A stretch of DNA of 64,000 bases from Fibrobacterota bacterium (GTDB taxonomy: Bacteria > Fibrobacterota > Fibrobacteria > UBA5070): the NCBI GenBank assembly GCA_029557215.1, contig JAKPQQ010000064.1, positions 33,648 through 97,647 of the forward strand. Reading direction: 5' to 3'. The notes below the pieces were generated by a model. It did no database searches, had not been told where the DNA came from, and worked only from the letters and a program-made list of their open reading frames with translations. Both the position numbers and the translations under genes were made by a program. Positions 36,560 to 45,413 of this stretch are shown in pieces (the stretch's first letter is position 1; each line of letters starts with the position of its first letter).

Positions 36560-37638
36560 GCTACGTCGCCGTCCAAGGTGGACGCGAGGCGATCGAGCGC
36601 GCCTGCGAATCGTACGAACACCGGCGCCTTGGCAGGGACTCCGCGCCGTTGGGATTGGACCAGATCCGCGAGCAACTGCATCTGGCGGTGGATCGCGTCA
36701 TGGGCGAAGGCGGACTGTACGCTCCGGAACACGCGGCCCTGGCGTTGCGACAGGCGGCGGGCGACACTTTCGAGGCCGCGTTCCTGCTGCGGGCGCATCG
36801 TGCGACGCTACCGCGCATTGGTGAATCGAAGGTCTGCTCCACGGGGGAGATGCGGGTGATCCGACGGATTTCGTCGGCCTTCAAGGATGTTCCAGGAGGA
36901 CAGATTCTGGGTCCCACCAGCGACTACAGCCTGCGTCTTCTGGAACTGGATCCGCTGGACGATCCCCAGGCGCGCAAGGCCTATCTGCGCGAGCGCCTGT
37001 TCGGAGGGACCGAGCCCGCCGGGGGCATCCCCGACGAATTCCCCAGGGTGGTGGATCTGCTGCGGGCCGAAGGACTCGTGGAGGACGTGTCCACCGAAGC
37101 CTCCGAGCCGTTCGACATCACCCGGCGTTCCATGGTATATCCCGCCCCGCGCAACGCCCGCCTGCAGTCGCTGGCGCGAGGCGAGACCGGCGCCCTGCTG
37201 TTCCTGGCCTATTCCAGCATGCGCGGCTACGGGCACATCCATCCCACCCTCGCCGAGTTGCGCGTCGGGTACGTCCCGCTGTGGATGGAGCACCCCAAAA
37301 CGGGGGAGCCGTTCGTGGCGGGCGAGGTGCTCGCCACCGAAGCCGAGGTCGTCTCGAGGTTCTCCGATCCCAACGGCGATCCCAAGTTCCACCTGGGATG
37401 CGGCATGTGCTTTGGTCAGAACGAGATCAAGGCGATTTCCATGGGCGTCCTGGACCGCTGCCTGCGGTCGGCTTCGCCTTCGTGCCCTGCGGAAGACCAG
37501 GAGTTCGTGCTGTACCACGCCGACGGGATCGAAAGCATGGGGTTTTCCAACCACTGGAAGCTGCCGCACTACGTGGATTTCCTGTCGGATCTCGACAGGC
37601 TTCGCAAAGCCAGGGAGGTCGCCCATGCGGGTGCGTGA
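36556..37638 (+). CDS. phnI: C-P lyase subunit PhnI
   Basis: PhnI is the nucleosidase subunit that displaces adenine from ATP with the phosphonate. The 360-residue product begins MSYVAVQGGREAI and contains RAHRATLPR, GFSNHWKLPHYVDF and CGMCFGQNEIKAISM, matching the family along its length. Its start overlaps the phnH stop and its end overlaps phnJ by 14 bases. Confidence 0.95.
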   Translation: MSYVAVQGGREAIERACESYEHRRLGRDSAPLGLDQIREQLHLAVDRVMGEGGLYAPEHAALALRQAAGDTFEAAFLLRAHRATLPRIGESKVCSTGEMRVIRRISSAFKDVPGGQILGPTSDYSLRLLELDPLDDPQARKAYLRERLFGGTEPAGGIPDEFPRVVDLLRAEGLVEDVSTEASEPFDITRRSMVYPAPRNARLQSLARGETGALLFLAYSSMRGYGHIHPTLAELRVGYVPLWMEHPKTGEPFVAGEVLATEAEVVSRFSDPNGDPKFHLGCGMCFGQNEIKAISMGVLDRCLRSASPSCPAEDQEFVLYHADGIESMGFSNHWKLPHYVDFLSDLDRLRKAREVAHAGA

Positions 37639-38482
37639 ATGGATGGATCGGGACACCGCGCCCAAAGGGACCTTCGCGTTCCTGGACGACGGCGCCAAGA
37701 AGGACGTGCGCCGCGCTCTCTTGAAGGCGGTGGCGATTCCGGGATACCAGGTCCCGTACGGTTCCCGCGAGATGCCTCTGGCACGCGGATGGGGGACCGG
37801 AGGCATCCAGATCACGCTGTCGATGCTTCTTCCCGACGACGTCGTGAAGGTGATCGACCAGGGGTGCGACGGATCGGTGAACGCGGTGAACATCAAGAAG
37901 TTCTACGAGCGGACCGCCCGGGTGAAGATCACCACCGACACGGCCTTGGCCAGCGTGATCCAGACCCGCCACCGGATTCCCGAAGAGAAGATGACGGATC
38001 GACAGATCCTGGTCCTCCAGGTCCCCTACCCCGAGGCGCTGCGCGAGGTGGAACCGTCCGAGGCGCAGACGCGGAGGATGCACGCCGAAGCCGACTACGG
38101 GCGCATGTGGCTGCACCTGTACGAGGACATCGTGAGGTTCGGCGAGATCCGCATCGCGTACCGGTATCCCTGCACCGTCAACGGCCGCCATGTGATGGAC
38201 CCGAGCCCGATTCCGCGTTGGGACGTTCCCAAGCTGCACATGGCCGACACGCTGTTCCTGTTCGGGGCCGGTCGCGAACGCCGCATCTACGCGGTCCCTC
38301 CGCACACGCGGGTGGAACCGCTCGAATTCGACGACCACCGGTTCCGGGTGGAGGACTTTTCGGGCAAGGCCTGCGCGCGCTGCGGCGCGACCGACACCTT
38401 CCTGGACGAGATCCTCATGCCCGACGGAACGCGCACCCACTTCTGCTCCGACTCGGGGCACTGCGACAAGAGGAGAGCCTAG
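37625..38482 (+). CDS. phnJ: C-P lyase radical-SAM enzyme PhnJ
   Basis: PhnJ cleaves the carbon-phosphorus bond of ribose-phosphonate 5'-phosphate using an Fe-S cluster and S-adenosylmethionine, giving a ribose 1,2-cyclic phosphate and an alkane. The 285-residue product has the expected cysteines at 250, 253, 274 and 280 (C-x2-C-x20-C-x5-C), the last matching the catalytic thiyl position in E. coli PhnJ. DGSVNAVNIKKFYERTA and the GWGTGGIQ loop are family-typical. The phnK ATG follows its stop without a gap. Confidence 0.95.
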   Translation: MRVREWMDRDTAPKGTFAFLDDGAKKDVRRALLKAVAIPGYQVPYGSREMPLARGWGTGGIQITLSMLLPDDVVKVIDQGCDGSVNAVNIKKFYERTARVKITTDTALASVIQTRHRIPEEKMTDRQILVLQVPYPEALREVEPSEAQTRRMHAEADYGRMWLHLYEDIVRFGEIRIAYRYPCTVNGRHVMDPSPIPRWDVPKLHMADTLFLFGAGRERRIYAVPPHTRVEPLEFDDHRFRVEDFSGKACARCGATDTFLDEILMPDGTRTHFCSDSGHCDKRRA

Positions 38483-39358
38483 ATGGACGCGTTGCTGAGG
38501 GTGCACGGGATCACCCGGAGATACGGGTCCGGATGCCCGCAATGCCTGGACAACACCGGCGCCGCCGCCGGAACCAACCGCTGCGACGCCTGCGGGAGCG
38601 TGTGGGCGTGCCGCGACGTGAGCCTGGAACTGCGCGCTGAAGAAGCCTTGGGGATCGTGGGCGAAAGCGGATCGGGCAAGAGCACGCTCGTCAAGCTCCT
38701 GCACTTCGACGACGCGGCCACATCCGGCTACGTGGAACTGGCGCGCATGCCGGCCCTGGAGGGCGTGGACGACCTCTACGCGGAAGGCTGCGACTGGAGC
38801 CGCGACGTGCTTTCCATGGACAGATACCGTCAGCGAAAGGCGAGGGACGCCTCCATGGGGATCGTCTACCAGCATCCCCACTTGGGGCTTCGCATGGGAG
38901 TCAGCGCGGGCGGCAACGTGGCCGAGCGGTTGCTGTCGGCCGGGTGGCGCTCGATCGCCGCCATGCGCGCTCGCGCATCGGAGCTTCTGGAGCGCACCGA
39001 GATCCCCTTGTCGCGCATGGACGAGCCGCCCCGCAACTTCAGCGGCGGCATGCAGCAGCGCGTCCAGATCGCCAAGGCGTTGTCGGGCGATCCGGCCATC
39101 CTGCTTCTGGACGAGGTCACCACCGGACTTGATCTGTCGGTCCAGGCGAGAGTGCTGGACATGATCCGCACCCTGCGCGAGGAATTGAGGCTTTCCATGC
39201 TCGTGGTTTCCCACGACCTGGGGGTGATCAACCTGCTCTGCCAGCGGACCATGGTCATGAAGAACGGCCAAGTGGTGGAATCGGGCCTCACCGACCAGAT
39301 CCTCCAGGACCCCCAGCACGGCTACACCCAGTTGCTGGTGGCGTCGCAACTCCAATGA
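38483..39358 (+). CDS. phnK: C-P lyase ABC protein PhnK with Cys-rich insertion
   Basis: PhnK is an ABC ATPase that binds the C-P lyase core complex. The 291-residue product has Walker A GESGSGKST (about 60-68), signature FSGGMQQRVQIAKAL and Walker B ILLLDEVTTGLD. Between the first strand and Walker A it carries GCPQC (Cys 18, 21) and CDAC (Cys 34, 37), a zinc-ribbon-like pair about 25 residues longer than E. coli PhnK has there. It starts directly after phnJ and ends overlapping phnL. Confidence 0.93.
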   Translation: MDALLRVHGITRRYGSGCPQCLDNTGAAAGTNRCDACGSVWACRDVSLELRAEEALGIVGESGSGKSTLVKLLHFDDAATSGYVELARMPALEGVDDLYAEGCDWSRDVLSMDRYRQRKARDASMGIVYQHPHLGLRMGVSAGGNVAERLLSAGWRSIAAMRARASELLERTEIPLSRMDEPPRNFSGGMQQRVQIAKALSGDPAILLLDEVTTGLDLSVQARVLDMIRTLREELRLSMLVVSHDLGVINLLCQRTMVMKNGQVVESGLTDQILQDPQHGYTQLLVASQLQ

Positions 39359-40110
39359 ATCCCGCGATCCAAATGGAACCGAACATGTCCGATCCATCGT
39401 CCGCGCCCTCGGGGCGGACCCGGATGCTTTCCATCCGGAATCTGTCCAAGACGTTCAAGCTCCACATGCTGGGGGGAGTGGAACTTCCCGCCGTGTCGGG
39501 TGTGTCGTTCGACGTCCTCCAGGGCGAGTTCGTGGGGCTGGCGGGTCCTTCGGGAGCGGGCAAGAGCACCGTCCTCAAGTGCATCCACCGCACCTACCTG
39601 GCTTCGTCCGGCGAGATCCTGTACGCGTCGTCACGCCAGGGAAAGCTGGACCTCGCCAGGCTGCCCGAACCCGACGTCCTGGAGCTGCGCCGGACGGAAA
39701 TCGGATTCGTGTCGCAGTTCCTGCGGGTGATCCCCCGGGTGGGGGCGCAGGACCTGGTGGCCGAACCGATCCGGATCCGGCTGGGCCTGGACGCCCCGGC
39801 CGCGGCCGCACGAGCGGCCGAACTGCTGGATCGGCTCAGGATTCCGCGAAGGCTCTTTTTCGCCTATCCCGCCACCTTCAGCGGGGGCGAGCAGCAGCGC
39901 GTGAACATCGCCCGCGCCGTGGCGTGGGAGCCGCGCCTGCTGCTTCTGGACGAACCCACCGCCTCGCTGGACGCGGCGTCGGTGGAGACGGTGGTGGAAT
40001 TGTTCGCGGAGCTTCGCAGGGGCGGAGCGACGCTGGTGGGGATCTTCCACGATCCCGAACTTCTCGAACGCATCGCGGACCGCACGGTCCGGATCGGAGA
40101 CCCGGGATGA
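39355..40110 (+). CDS. phnL: C-P lyase ABC protein PhnL
   Basis: PhnL, an ABC ATPase-like protein, works with PhnG, PhnH and PhnI in the first step of phosphonate activation. The 251-residue product contains GPSGAGKST, FSGGEQQRVNIARAVAW and LLLLDEPTASLD, plus FKLHMLGGVELPAV, typical of PhnL. ATGs at 39355 and 39385 are both in frame; the first overlaps the phnK stop. It overlaps phnM by four bases. Confidence 0.93.
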   Translation: MNPAIQMEPNMSDPSSAPSGRTRMLSIRNLSKTFKLHMLGGVELPAVSGVSFDVLQGEFVGLAGPSGAGKSTVLKCIHRTYLASSGEILYASSRQGKLDLARLPEPDVLELRRTEIGFVSQFLRVIPRVGAQDLVAEPIRIRLGLDAPAAAARAAELLDRLRIPRRLFFAYPATFSGGEQQRVNIARAVAWEPRLLLLDEPTASLDAASVETVVELFAELRRGGATLVGIFHDPELLERIADRTVRIGDPG

Positions 40111-41252
40111 CCTCGTTTGTTGTCAAGAACTGTCGCGCCGTGCTTCCCGAGAGCGTCATGGAAGATGCCGTCGTGCGCGTGGAGGAAGGTACCATCGTCG
40201 AGATCTCGCGCGGCAGGGAGCCCGTCGCGGGACTGGACGCCCAGGGAGCCTGGCTTCTGCCGGGACTGGTCGACATGCATTCCGACGCGATCGAAAAGGC
40301 CGTGGAGCCTCGACCCAACGCGCGGTTCCCGACCGAGGTGGCCTTGCGCGAACTGGACCGCTGTCTGGCGGCCTGGGGCGTGACCACCATCTTCCATTCG
40401 CTTTCGTTCGCCGACATGGAGATCGGGTTGCGCTCCAACGGGATGGCCGCGGCGCTGATCGACGAGGTGGTCGAACTGTCGCCCCGGCTTCGCGTGGACA
40501 CGCGGATCCACGCGCGGTTCGAGGTCACCGACCTGGAGGCGGTGACTCACCTCCGCCGCTTGGTGGCGGAGCGCAAGATCGAACTGCTTTCGTTCATGGA
40601 CCATTCGCCGGGGCAGGGCCAGTACCGCGATGTCGCCGCGTACAAGGCGTTCTACGGAAAGACCTACGCCATGAGCGATTCCGACCTGGACAAGGTCCTG
40701 GAACGCAAGACGGCGGCCAAGGAGAACGGAGTGTTCCGGGCCATGGAGGAAATGGCCGCGCTGTGCCGCGAGCACGGGGTGGCCATGGCCTCGCACGACG
40801 ACGACTCAGATGAGCGGATCCAGTGGTGCCTGCGCGAAGGCGTGGCGATGAGCGAGTTCCCCATCAACCTGGGCACCGCCCGCGCCGCCAAGGCCGCCGG
40901 AATCCGCACCTGCCTGGGGGCGCCCAACCTGGTGCGCGGCGGATCGCAGGCTGGCAACCTCAAGGCCTTGACGGCCGTGGAGGACGGCTGCGCCGACATC
41001 CTCTGTTCGGACTACCTGCCGCAGTCGCTGGTGCACGCGGTGTTCCTGCTCCATGCCAGCGGGGTTCTTTCCTTGCCGCAAGCGGTGGCCATGGCGAGCC
41101 TGGCGCCCGCGCGGGCGACGGGCATGGGCGACGTGGCGGGATCGATCGAACTGGGCAAGCGTGCGGATCTTGTTCTGGTGAAGGTGCGCCACGGCCTGCC
41201 CGACGTGGTCCGCACCTGGTCTCGCGGGAACGAGGTCTACGCCTCGTGCTGA
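40107..41252 (+). CDS. phnM: Ribose-phosphonate triphosphate diphosphatase PhnM
   Basis: PhnM removes pyrophosphate from the ribose-phosphonate triphosphate made by PhnGHIL. The 381-residue amidohydrolase-fold protein has PGLVDMHSDAIEK (metal site in the HxD form typical of PhnM), SFMDHSPGQGQY, ASHDDDS and the late ILCSDYLPQSL. It overlaps phnL at its start and the TIM-barrel gene at its end. Confidence 0.95.
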   Translation: MTSFVVKNCRAVLPESVMEDAVVRVEEGTIVEISRGREPVAGLDAQGAWLLPGLVDMHSDAIEKAVEPRPNARFPTEVALRELDRCLAAWGVTTIFHSLSFADMEIGLRSNGMAAALIDEVVELSPRLRVDTRIHARFEVTDLEAVTHLRRLVAERKIELLSFMDHSPGQGQYRDVAAYKAFYGKTYAMSDSDLDKVLERKTAAKENGVFRAMEEMAALCREHGVAMASHDDDSDERIQWCLREGVAMSEFPINLGTARAAKAAGIRTCLGAPNLVRGGSQAGNLKALTAVEDGCADILCSDYLPQSLVHAVFLLHASGVLSLPQAVAMASLAPARATGMGDVAGSIELGKRADLVLVKVRHGLPDVVRTWSRGNEVYASC

Positions 41253-42172
41253 CGTTGTCCACCAACATCCACGACGGCAGGCTCGACGGCTCGCTCGCCA
41301 AGCTGCCGGGCGACCTGTCCCGCATCCTGGCACTGGGGCTTGGCGGCGTGGAGATAGGGGTCCATGGAACCGACGCCATCCGCTGCGGGCGCCTGGACCG
41401 GCGCAGGACTTCCGAATTCGCCTCGATCCTGCGCGACCATCCACTGGCGCTTTCCGTGCATTCCCCCGACACCCTCGACCTGATGGCCCGTCGCGACGGG
41501 GCGCTCCACCTCGAAGTCTTCCGCTCCTGCCTGGAGTTTTGCGAGCTGGCGGGAGCGCGCGTGCTGGTGGTGCATCCGGGACGTTGGGTCCCCGAGACGG
41601 ATTTCGGAGTGGTGGAACCCTGGCGCCCGGGGCCCGACGAGGCCCTGGAGGCCCTGGAAGCCGAGGCCGAGACCATCCGACGCATCGCCGCCGAGTTCCC
41701 GAACGTGGTGGTGGCCCTGGAGAACGCCAGGACCTACCTGCCCTATTCGCCGTACGCCTACGCCGAATTCCCGGACCGCCTGGCCGAGCAGGTCGATCGG
41801 ATAGGCCTTCCCAATGTCGGGATCTGTCTGGATACCGGGCATCTGCACATGTCGTCCAGGCTGCACGGGTTCCCCGAATCGGAAGGCGCCGCGCGGCTGG
41901 CGGGGCGCCTCGCGCACCTGCACGTGCACGACAATTTCGGTCGCACGGGGTACTGGACGGAAAAGACGCAGACCCACCAGATCCCGCTGGGCCGAGGCGA
42001 CCTGCACATGCCGCCGGGCTTGGGAGACATCGACTACGCCTTGGTCCTGGGCCCGCTCCTGGCGGGGTTCGACGGCATCGCGGTCTGCGAGCTCCGGGGG
42101 CGCTACCTGGACGGTCTGGGTGGGCACATCGCGGCGTTCAAGGCCATGATGGAGCGGATCGGCGGGGGCTGA
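41246..42172 (+). CDS. TIM-barrel metalloprotein coupled to phnM, endonuclease-IV-like metal site
   Basis: The 308-residue product belongs to the xylose-isomerase/AP-endonuclease-2 superfamily. Read from GTG 41246, it contains His72 (LSVHSPD), His110 (VVHPG), Glu159 (ALENA), Asp196 and His199 (LDTGH), His226 (HLHVHDN), Asp252 and His254 (GDLH) and Glu282 (CELRG). These match in order and approximate spacing the nine ligands of the trinuclear zinc site of endonuclease IV, a phosphodiester-cleaving enzyme. It overlaps phnM by seven bases. PhnP, which opens the cyclic phosphate product of PhnJ, is absent from the operon. A role as its replacement is inferred; a sugar isomerase or epimerase is the alternative. 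Confidence 0.8.
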   Translation: MLTLSTNIHDGRLDGSLAKLPGDLSRILALGLGGVEIGVHGTDAIRCGRLDRRRTSEFASILRDHPLALSVHSPDTLDLMARRDGALHLEVFRSCLEFCELAGARVLVVHPGRWVPETDFGVVEPWRPGPDEALEALEAEAETIRRIAAEFPNVVVALENARTYLPYSPYAYAEFPDRLAEQVDRIGLPNVGICLDTGHLHMSSRLHGFPESEGAARLAGRLAHLHVHDNFGRTGYWTEKTQTHQIPLGRGDLHMPPGLGDIDYALVLGPLLAGFDGIAVCELRGRYLDGLGGHIAAFKAMMERIGGG

Positions 42173-42193
42173 TCCGCTCCCACCCCCGCGATC

Positions 42194-44140
42194 TCACGGA
42201 ACCCCGACCAGCCTCAGTCCCTGCACCGTCACGGTGGCCAGGATCCATGCCAGGACCACGAACGCGGCCATCTGGCCCAAGGCGAACCGCGTGGACACTT
42301 CCCGTCGCATCACCGCCACGGTGGTCAGGCATTGCAGGGCGATCAGGAAGAACACGATCAGGCCCGCCACGCTCGCCGGAGTGAACACCAGCTGCGACGT
42401 GCCTTCGAAGGTCGCGCCGCGCATGGCCGCGAGCAGGCCTTCGGTGGCCTCCTCGGCGCCTTCCACCGCGTAGATCACGGCAAGGGCCGACACGAACACC
42501 TCGCGCGCGGCGAAGGCCGCGATCAGCGCCACGCCCACCTTCCAGTCCAGACCCATGGGCGCGATCAGCGGCGCGATCACCTTGCCCAGCATGGTCATCG
42601 CCGAATCGTCGGGCGAAGGGAAGTTCATGAGCGCCCAGAACGCGATCGAGATCGCCAGGATCACCAGGCCGGCGCGCTGCACGTAGCTGATGGTGCGGTC
42701 CCAGGCGGCCACCACCACCGTTCGGAACGTGGGAGGGCGCCACAAGGGCAGTTCCACCTGGAATCCGGTGTGGGAAGGCTCGATCTTCAGGATCTTGCCG
42801 CCCACCACCGCGACGGCCGACGCGAACACGATGCTCAGCAGGTAGATGCCCGTCAGGGCCAATCCTCCCACCAAGGGTTTGTCGGGCGGCACCAGGAATC
42901 CAAGCAGAAGCCCCCACACGGGCAGTCGCGCCGAACAGCTCATCAGGGGGATGACAAGAAGCGTCAGGTACCGTTCCCGCTTGCCGGGGATGGTCCGGGC
43001 GGCCATGGCCGCCGGGATCGCGCAGGCGGCGCCGGACAGCAGCGGCACGAAGGACTTGCCGTTGAGGCCGATCGAGACCAGGAACCGGTCGACGATCATG
43101 GATCCGCGCGCGAGGTATCCCGAATCCTCCAAAAGCCCCATCACCAGGAACAGGACGGCGATCTGCGGCACGAAAACGAAGACGGCACCGGCACCGGAGA
43201 TCATGCCGTCGACCACGAGTCCCTTGAGCAGGCCGTCGCCCAGGTGGCCGCCCGCCCATTCGCCCAGCCAGCCGAAGAGCCCTTCCACGAGGTCCATGAG
43301 CGGAGCGGCGGCGGAAAAGACCGACCAGAAGAGCCCGGTCATGACCGCGACGAACAGGACCAGTCCCATCACGGGGTGCAGGGCAACGCGGTCCAGTCTG
43401 CCCAGCCCCGGGTTCAGCGACGCGGGACGGTACGATCCGTTGCGGATGGCGCGGGCCGCGACGTCGTCGGCCCACCGGAAATTGTCCTGGATCTGGGTAT
43501 CGGTCAGCGAGGTCGGCACCGATACCGGCGCGGGCGATTCGGGGAGCAGCGATTCGATGCCCGAGACGAGGTCCGAGACCCCGATCCCCGAGCGGCCGTC
43601 GATTTCCACCACGGGAACGCCGATCAGCTCGGAAAGCTTGTTGGAATCCAGATCCCAGCCCTTCTTGCGGGCCAGGTCGTTCATGGTCAACGCGACGATG
43701 GTGGGGAATCCAGCCTTGACCACTTCGCGCACCAGCGGCAGATGCCGCGCCGGCTGGGTGGCGTCCAGGAGCACCACCAGCAGGTGCGGGGACTTGTGCG
43801 GCGTGCCGACCACCGTGTCGAGCGAGGTCAGGGCGGAAAGCGCCACCTGTTCGTCCTGCGAGCGCGGCACGATCGACACGATCCCGGGGGTGTCCATGAT
43901 CTGGACCGTGCCGGGTTCGATGGACGGTTTCTGTTCAGGAGTGTGGCAATCCTGGGTCTTGGCGGACACGTGCGCCGCTTCTCCCGCGGCGCGCAGCTTG
44001 CCCACGGAATATTCCACCGTGGCGCCGGGGTAGTTGACCGTCTTGAAGCGCGATCCGGTCAGGTGGTTGTACAGGCTGGTCTTGCCGGCGTTCGGTGCGC
44101 CCAGCAGGACGACGATCCGCGCCGAGGTCGGTTCGGCCAT
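42194..44140 (-). CDS. feoB: Ferrous iron transporter FeoB
   Basis: FeoB imports Fe2+ across the inner membrane. The 648-residue product has the N-terminal GTPase domain (G1 GAPNAGKTS, G2 region NYPGATVEY, G3 DTPGI, G4-like TMND). Gate helices follow with FVPLLSGAACAIPA and the second cysteine-containing gate VIPLMSCSARLPV, then a membrane domain of about ten helices. It follows feoA by three bases. A GACAAGAAGCGTC tag lies inside (42953). It is convergent with the phn operon. Confidence 0.95.
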   Translation of the reverse strand: MAEPTSARIVVLLGAPNAGKTSLYNHLTGSRFKTVNYPGATVEYSVGKLRAAGEAAHVSAKTQDCHTPEQKPSIEPGTVQIMDTPGIVSIVPRSQDEQVALSALTSLDTVVGTPHKSPHLLVVLLDATQPARHLPLVREVVKAGFPTIVALTMNDLARKKGWDLDSNKLSELIGVPVVEIDGRSGIGVSDLVSGIESLLPESPAPVSVPTSLTDTQIQDNFRWADDVAARAIRNGSYRPASLNPGLGRLDRVALHPVMGLVLFVAVMTGLFWSVFSAAAPLMDLVEGLFGWLGEWAGGHLGDGLLKGLVVDGMISGAGAVFVFVPQIAVLFLVMGLLEDSGYLARGSMIVDRFLVSIGLNGKSFVPLLSGAACAIPAAMAARTIPGKRERYLTLLVIPLMSCSARLPVWGLLLGFLVPPDKPLVGGLALTGIYLLSIVFASAVAVVGGKILKIEPSHTGFQVELPLWRPPTFRTVVVAAWDRTISYVQRAGLVILAISIAFWALMNFPSPDDSAMTMLGKVIAPLIAPMGLDWKVGVALIAAFAAREVFVSALAVIYAVEGAEEATEGLLAAMRGATFEGTSQLVFTPASVAGLIVFFLIALQCLTTVAVMRREVSTRFALGQMAAFVVLAWILATVTVQGLRLVGVP

Positions 44141-44143
44141 CGG

Positions 44144-44365
44144 TCAGATCTCCACGCAGGCGGCGTCGGCCCGTCGGAGAGCGATGGTGGATCCGCGCAC
44201 CTGGAAGGCCATGGCTCCGCCGAAGGCGGCCTTGGCGACGAGCCGCACGGTGGCGCCCGGGGTGAATCCCAGTTCCTGCAGCCGCTGGCTCAAGGACGAG
44301 TGGCCGCCGACGCGGCGGATGGACGCTTCCTGTCCGTTGCCAAGTTGGGAGATGTTGCGGTCCAT
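44144..44365 (-). CDS. feoA: FeoA, small cytoplasmic partner of FeoB
   Basis: The 73-residue SH3-like protein has LSQRLQELGFTPGATV and a closing beta segment, as in FeoA. AAGGAA precedes the ATG. It is the first gene of the leftward feoAB operon and sits under a promoter overlapped by a Fur-like operator. Confidence 0.92.
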   Translation of the reverse strand: MDRNISQLGNGQEASIRRVGGHSSLSQRLQELGFTPGATVRLVAKAAFGGAMAFQVRGSTIALRRADAACVEI

Positions 44366-44390
44366 GTCGGGTTCCTTGGTGGAAGGTTAT

Positions 44391-44425
44391 AAGAGAATGA
44401 TACCAAATCTCAATTGATAAAACAA
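44391..44425 (-). promoter_or_regulatory. feoA promoter with overlapping Fur-like operator
   Basis: Read leftward, TTGTTT (44425-44420) and TATCAT (44402-44397) are separated by exactly 17 bases. The A/T-rich ATTGAGATTTGG...CATTCTC stretch between and over the -10 resembles the operator shared by the other iron genes in this window. Binding there would block the promoter. Confidence 0.7.
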
Positions 44426-44449
44426 GAGTACAGGTTCCGTTGATGAAAA

Positions 44450-45358
44450 TTAGGGTATCGCCAGCGGAGCTTCCAGGCCGACGCGCAGAGTCAGGATTCC
44501 GTCGCCGTCCAGATCCTGCAGCCATTCGGCCCCGACGTAGGCGATTTGCGCGAACCGACGCGTTGCTCCGACGGCGATCGATCCGTTCCAATCCTCCAGG
44601 TCCTTCGCTTGCCGGGCATCGAACCGGCTCGACACGCTGAACGCATCGGTGGCGTTCCATGTCAGGCCGGCCAGGGTCGCCCATCGCGCGCCAGCCCAGG
44701 CGCCATCGGCCACGAAACCCTCGAGGTCGACCAGGAAATCCCCGAGTCGCGCTTGTACGCCCAGATCCAGGATGCGCTGCTGGCGGGCGATCTTCCCCGA
44801 CAACCGCAAGCTCGCCGATTCGCTCCAATCGAAGTCGAACGCTCCCACGGCGCTGGTGGACCGCAGGGTCTCGCCGGAATCGGATTCCCGGGATTCGGAG
44901 GCGAGGGCCAGGTGGATCGTCGCGGGCCCGAACTCCTTGGTGGCCAGGATCGAGGGGGCGATGGTTTCGAGATCGGCCTGCAGCAACGGATCGTGGATCA
45001 AGCGCGCAGGGTACGAGCCCAGCGGAAGCGTCTGCTTGCCGAACGCCAGGCCGATCGAAGGTGCGCTCCAGGCGGCGAAGGCCTGGTCGAGCGTCGCCAA
45101 GCCGTCCTGGTGGACAAGAATCGCCTGCGCCTGGATCTCCTGGCTCAATCCCAATGTGGCCCCGATTTCCGCGTCGGCGAGTTCGATCGGCATGTCGGAA
45201 ATCGACAGGTCCGCCGGGCGCGCCCCGCCGATGTCGAGGTTCAAGAGCGTCGAAATCTCCAGGCGCGGAATCGAATCCGTCTGCGCGGGGACGCCGAGCG
45301 CTCCGGTGCAGGCGATCGCGATGGCCAGATCGACTTTGAAAAGAGAATGAGACTTCAT
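44450..45358 (-). CDS. Exported beta-barrel-like protein, probably iron-regulated
   Basis: The 302-residue product has a signal peptide (cleavage near GVPAQT) and a mature part of alternating short strands with many aromatic and small residues (IGLAFGKQTLPLGSYPA). It probably forms a porin-like outer-membrane barrel. I cannot name the family. The operator-like GAGAATGAGACTTCAT overlaps its start codon, so it is likely repressed with feoAB and exbBD. No good ribosome site is seen. Confidence 0.6.
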   Translation of the reverse strand: MKSHSLFKVDLAIAIACTGALGVPAQTDSIPRLEISTLLNLDIGGARPADLSISDMPIELADAEIGATLGLSQEIQAQAILVHQDGLATLDQAFAAWSAPSIGLAFGKQTLPLGSYPARLIHDPLLQADLETIAPSILATKEFGPATIHLALASESRESDSGETLRSTSAVGAFDFDWSESASLRLSGKIARQQRILDLGVQARLGDFLVDLEGFVADGAWAGARWATLAGLTWNATDAFSVSSRFDARQAKDLEDWNGSIAVGATRRFAQIAYVGAEWLQDLDGDGILTLRVGLEAPLAIP

Positions 45359-45360
45359 AT
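45343..45360. promoter_or_regulatory. Fur-like operator over the start of the exported barrel gene
   Basis: GAGAATGAGACTTCATAT shares GAATGAGA and GAGACTT with the operators at 45832, 51560 and 61806. It covers the first codons of the leftward gene starting at 45358. Confidence 0.5.
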
Positions 45361-45413
45361 CAAGAAGGCAAACCGGATCTATTAATCTCGCAATAGGCGG
45401 TTGCGAAATTTTC

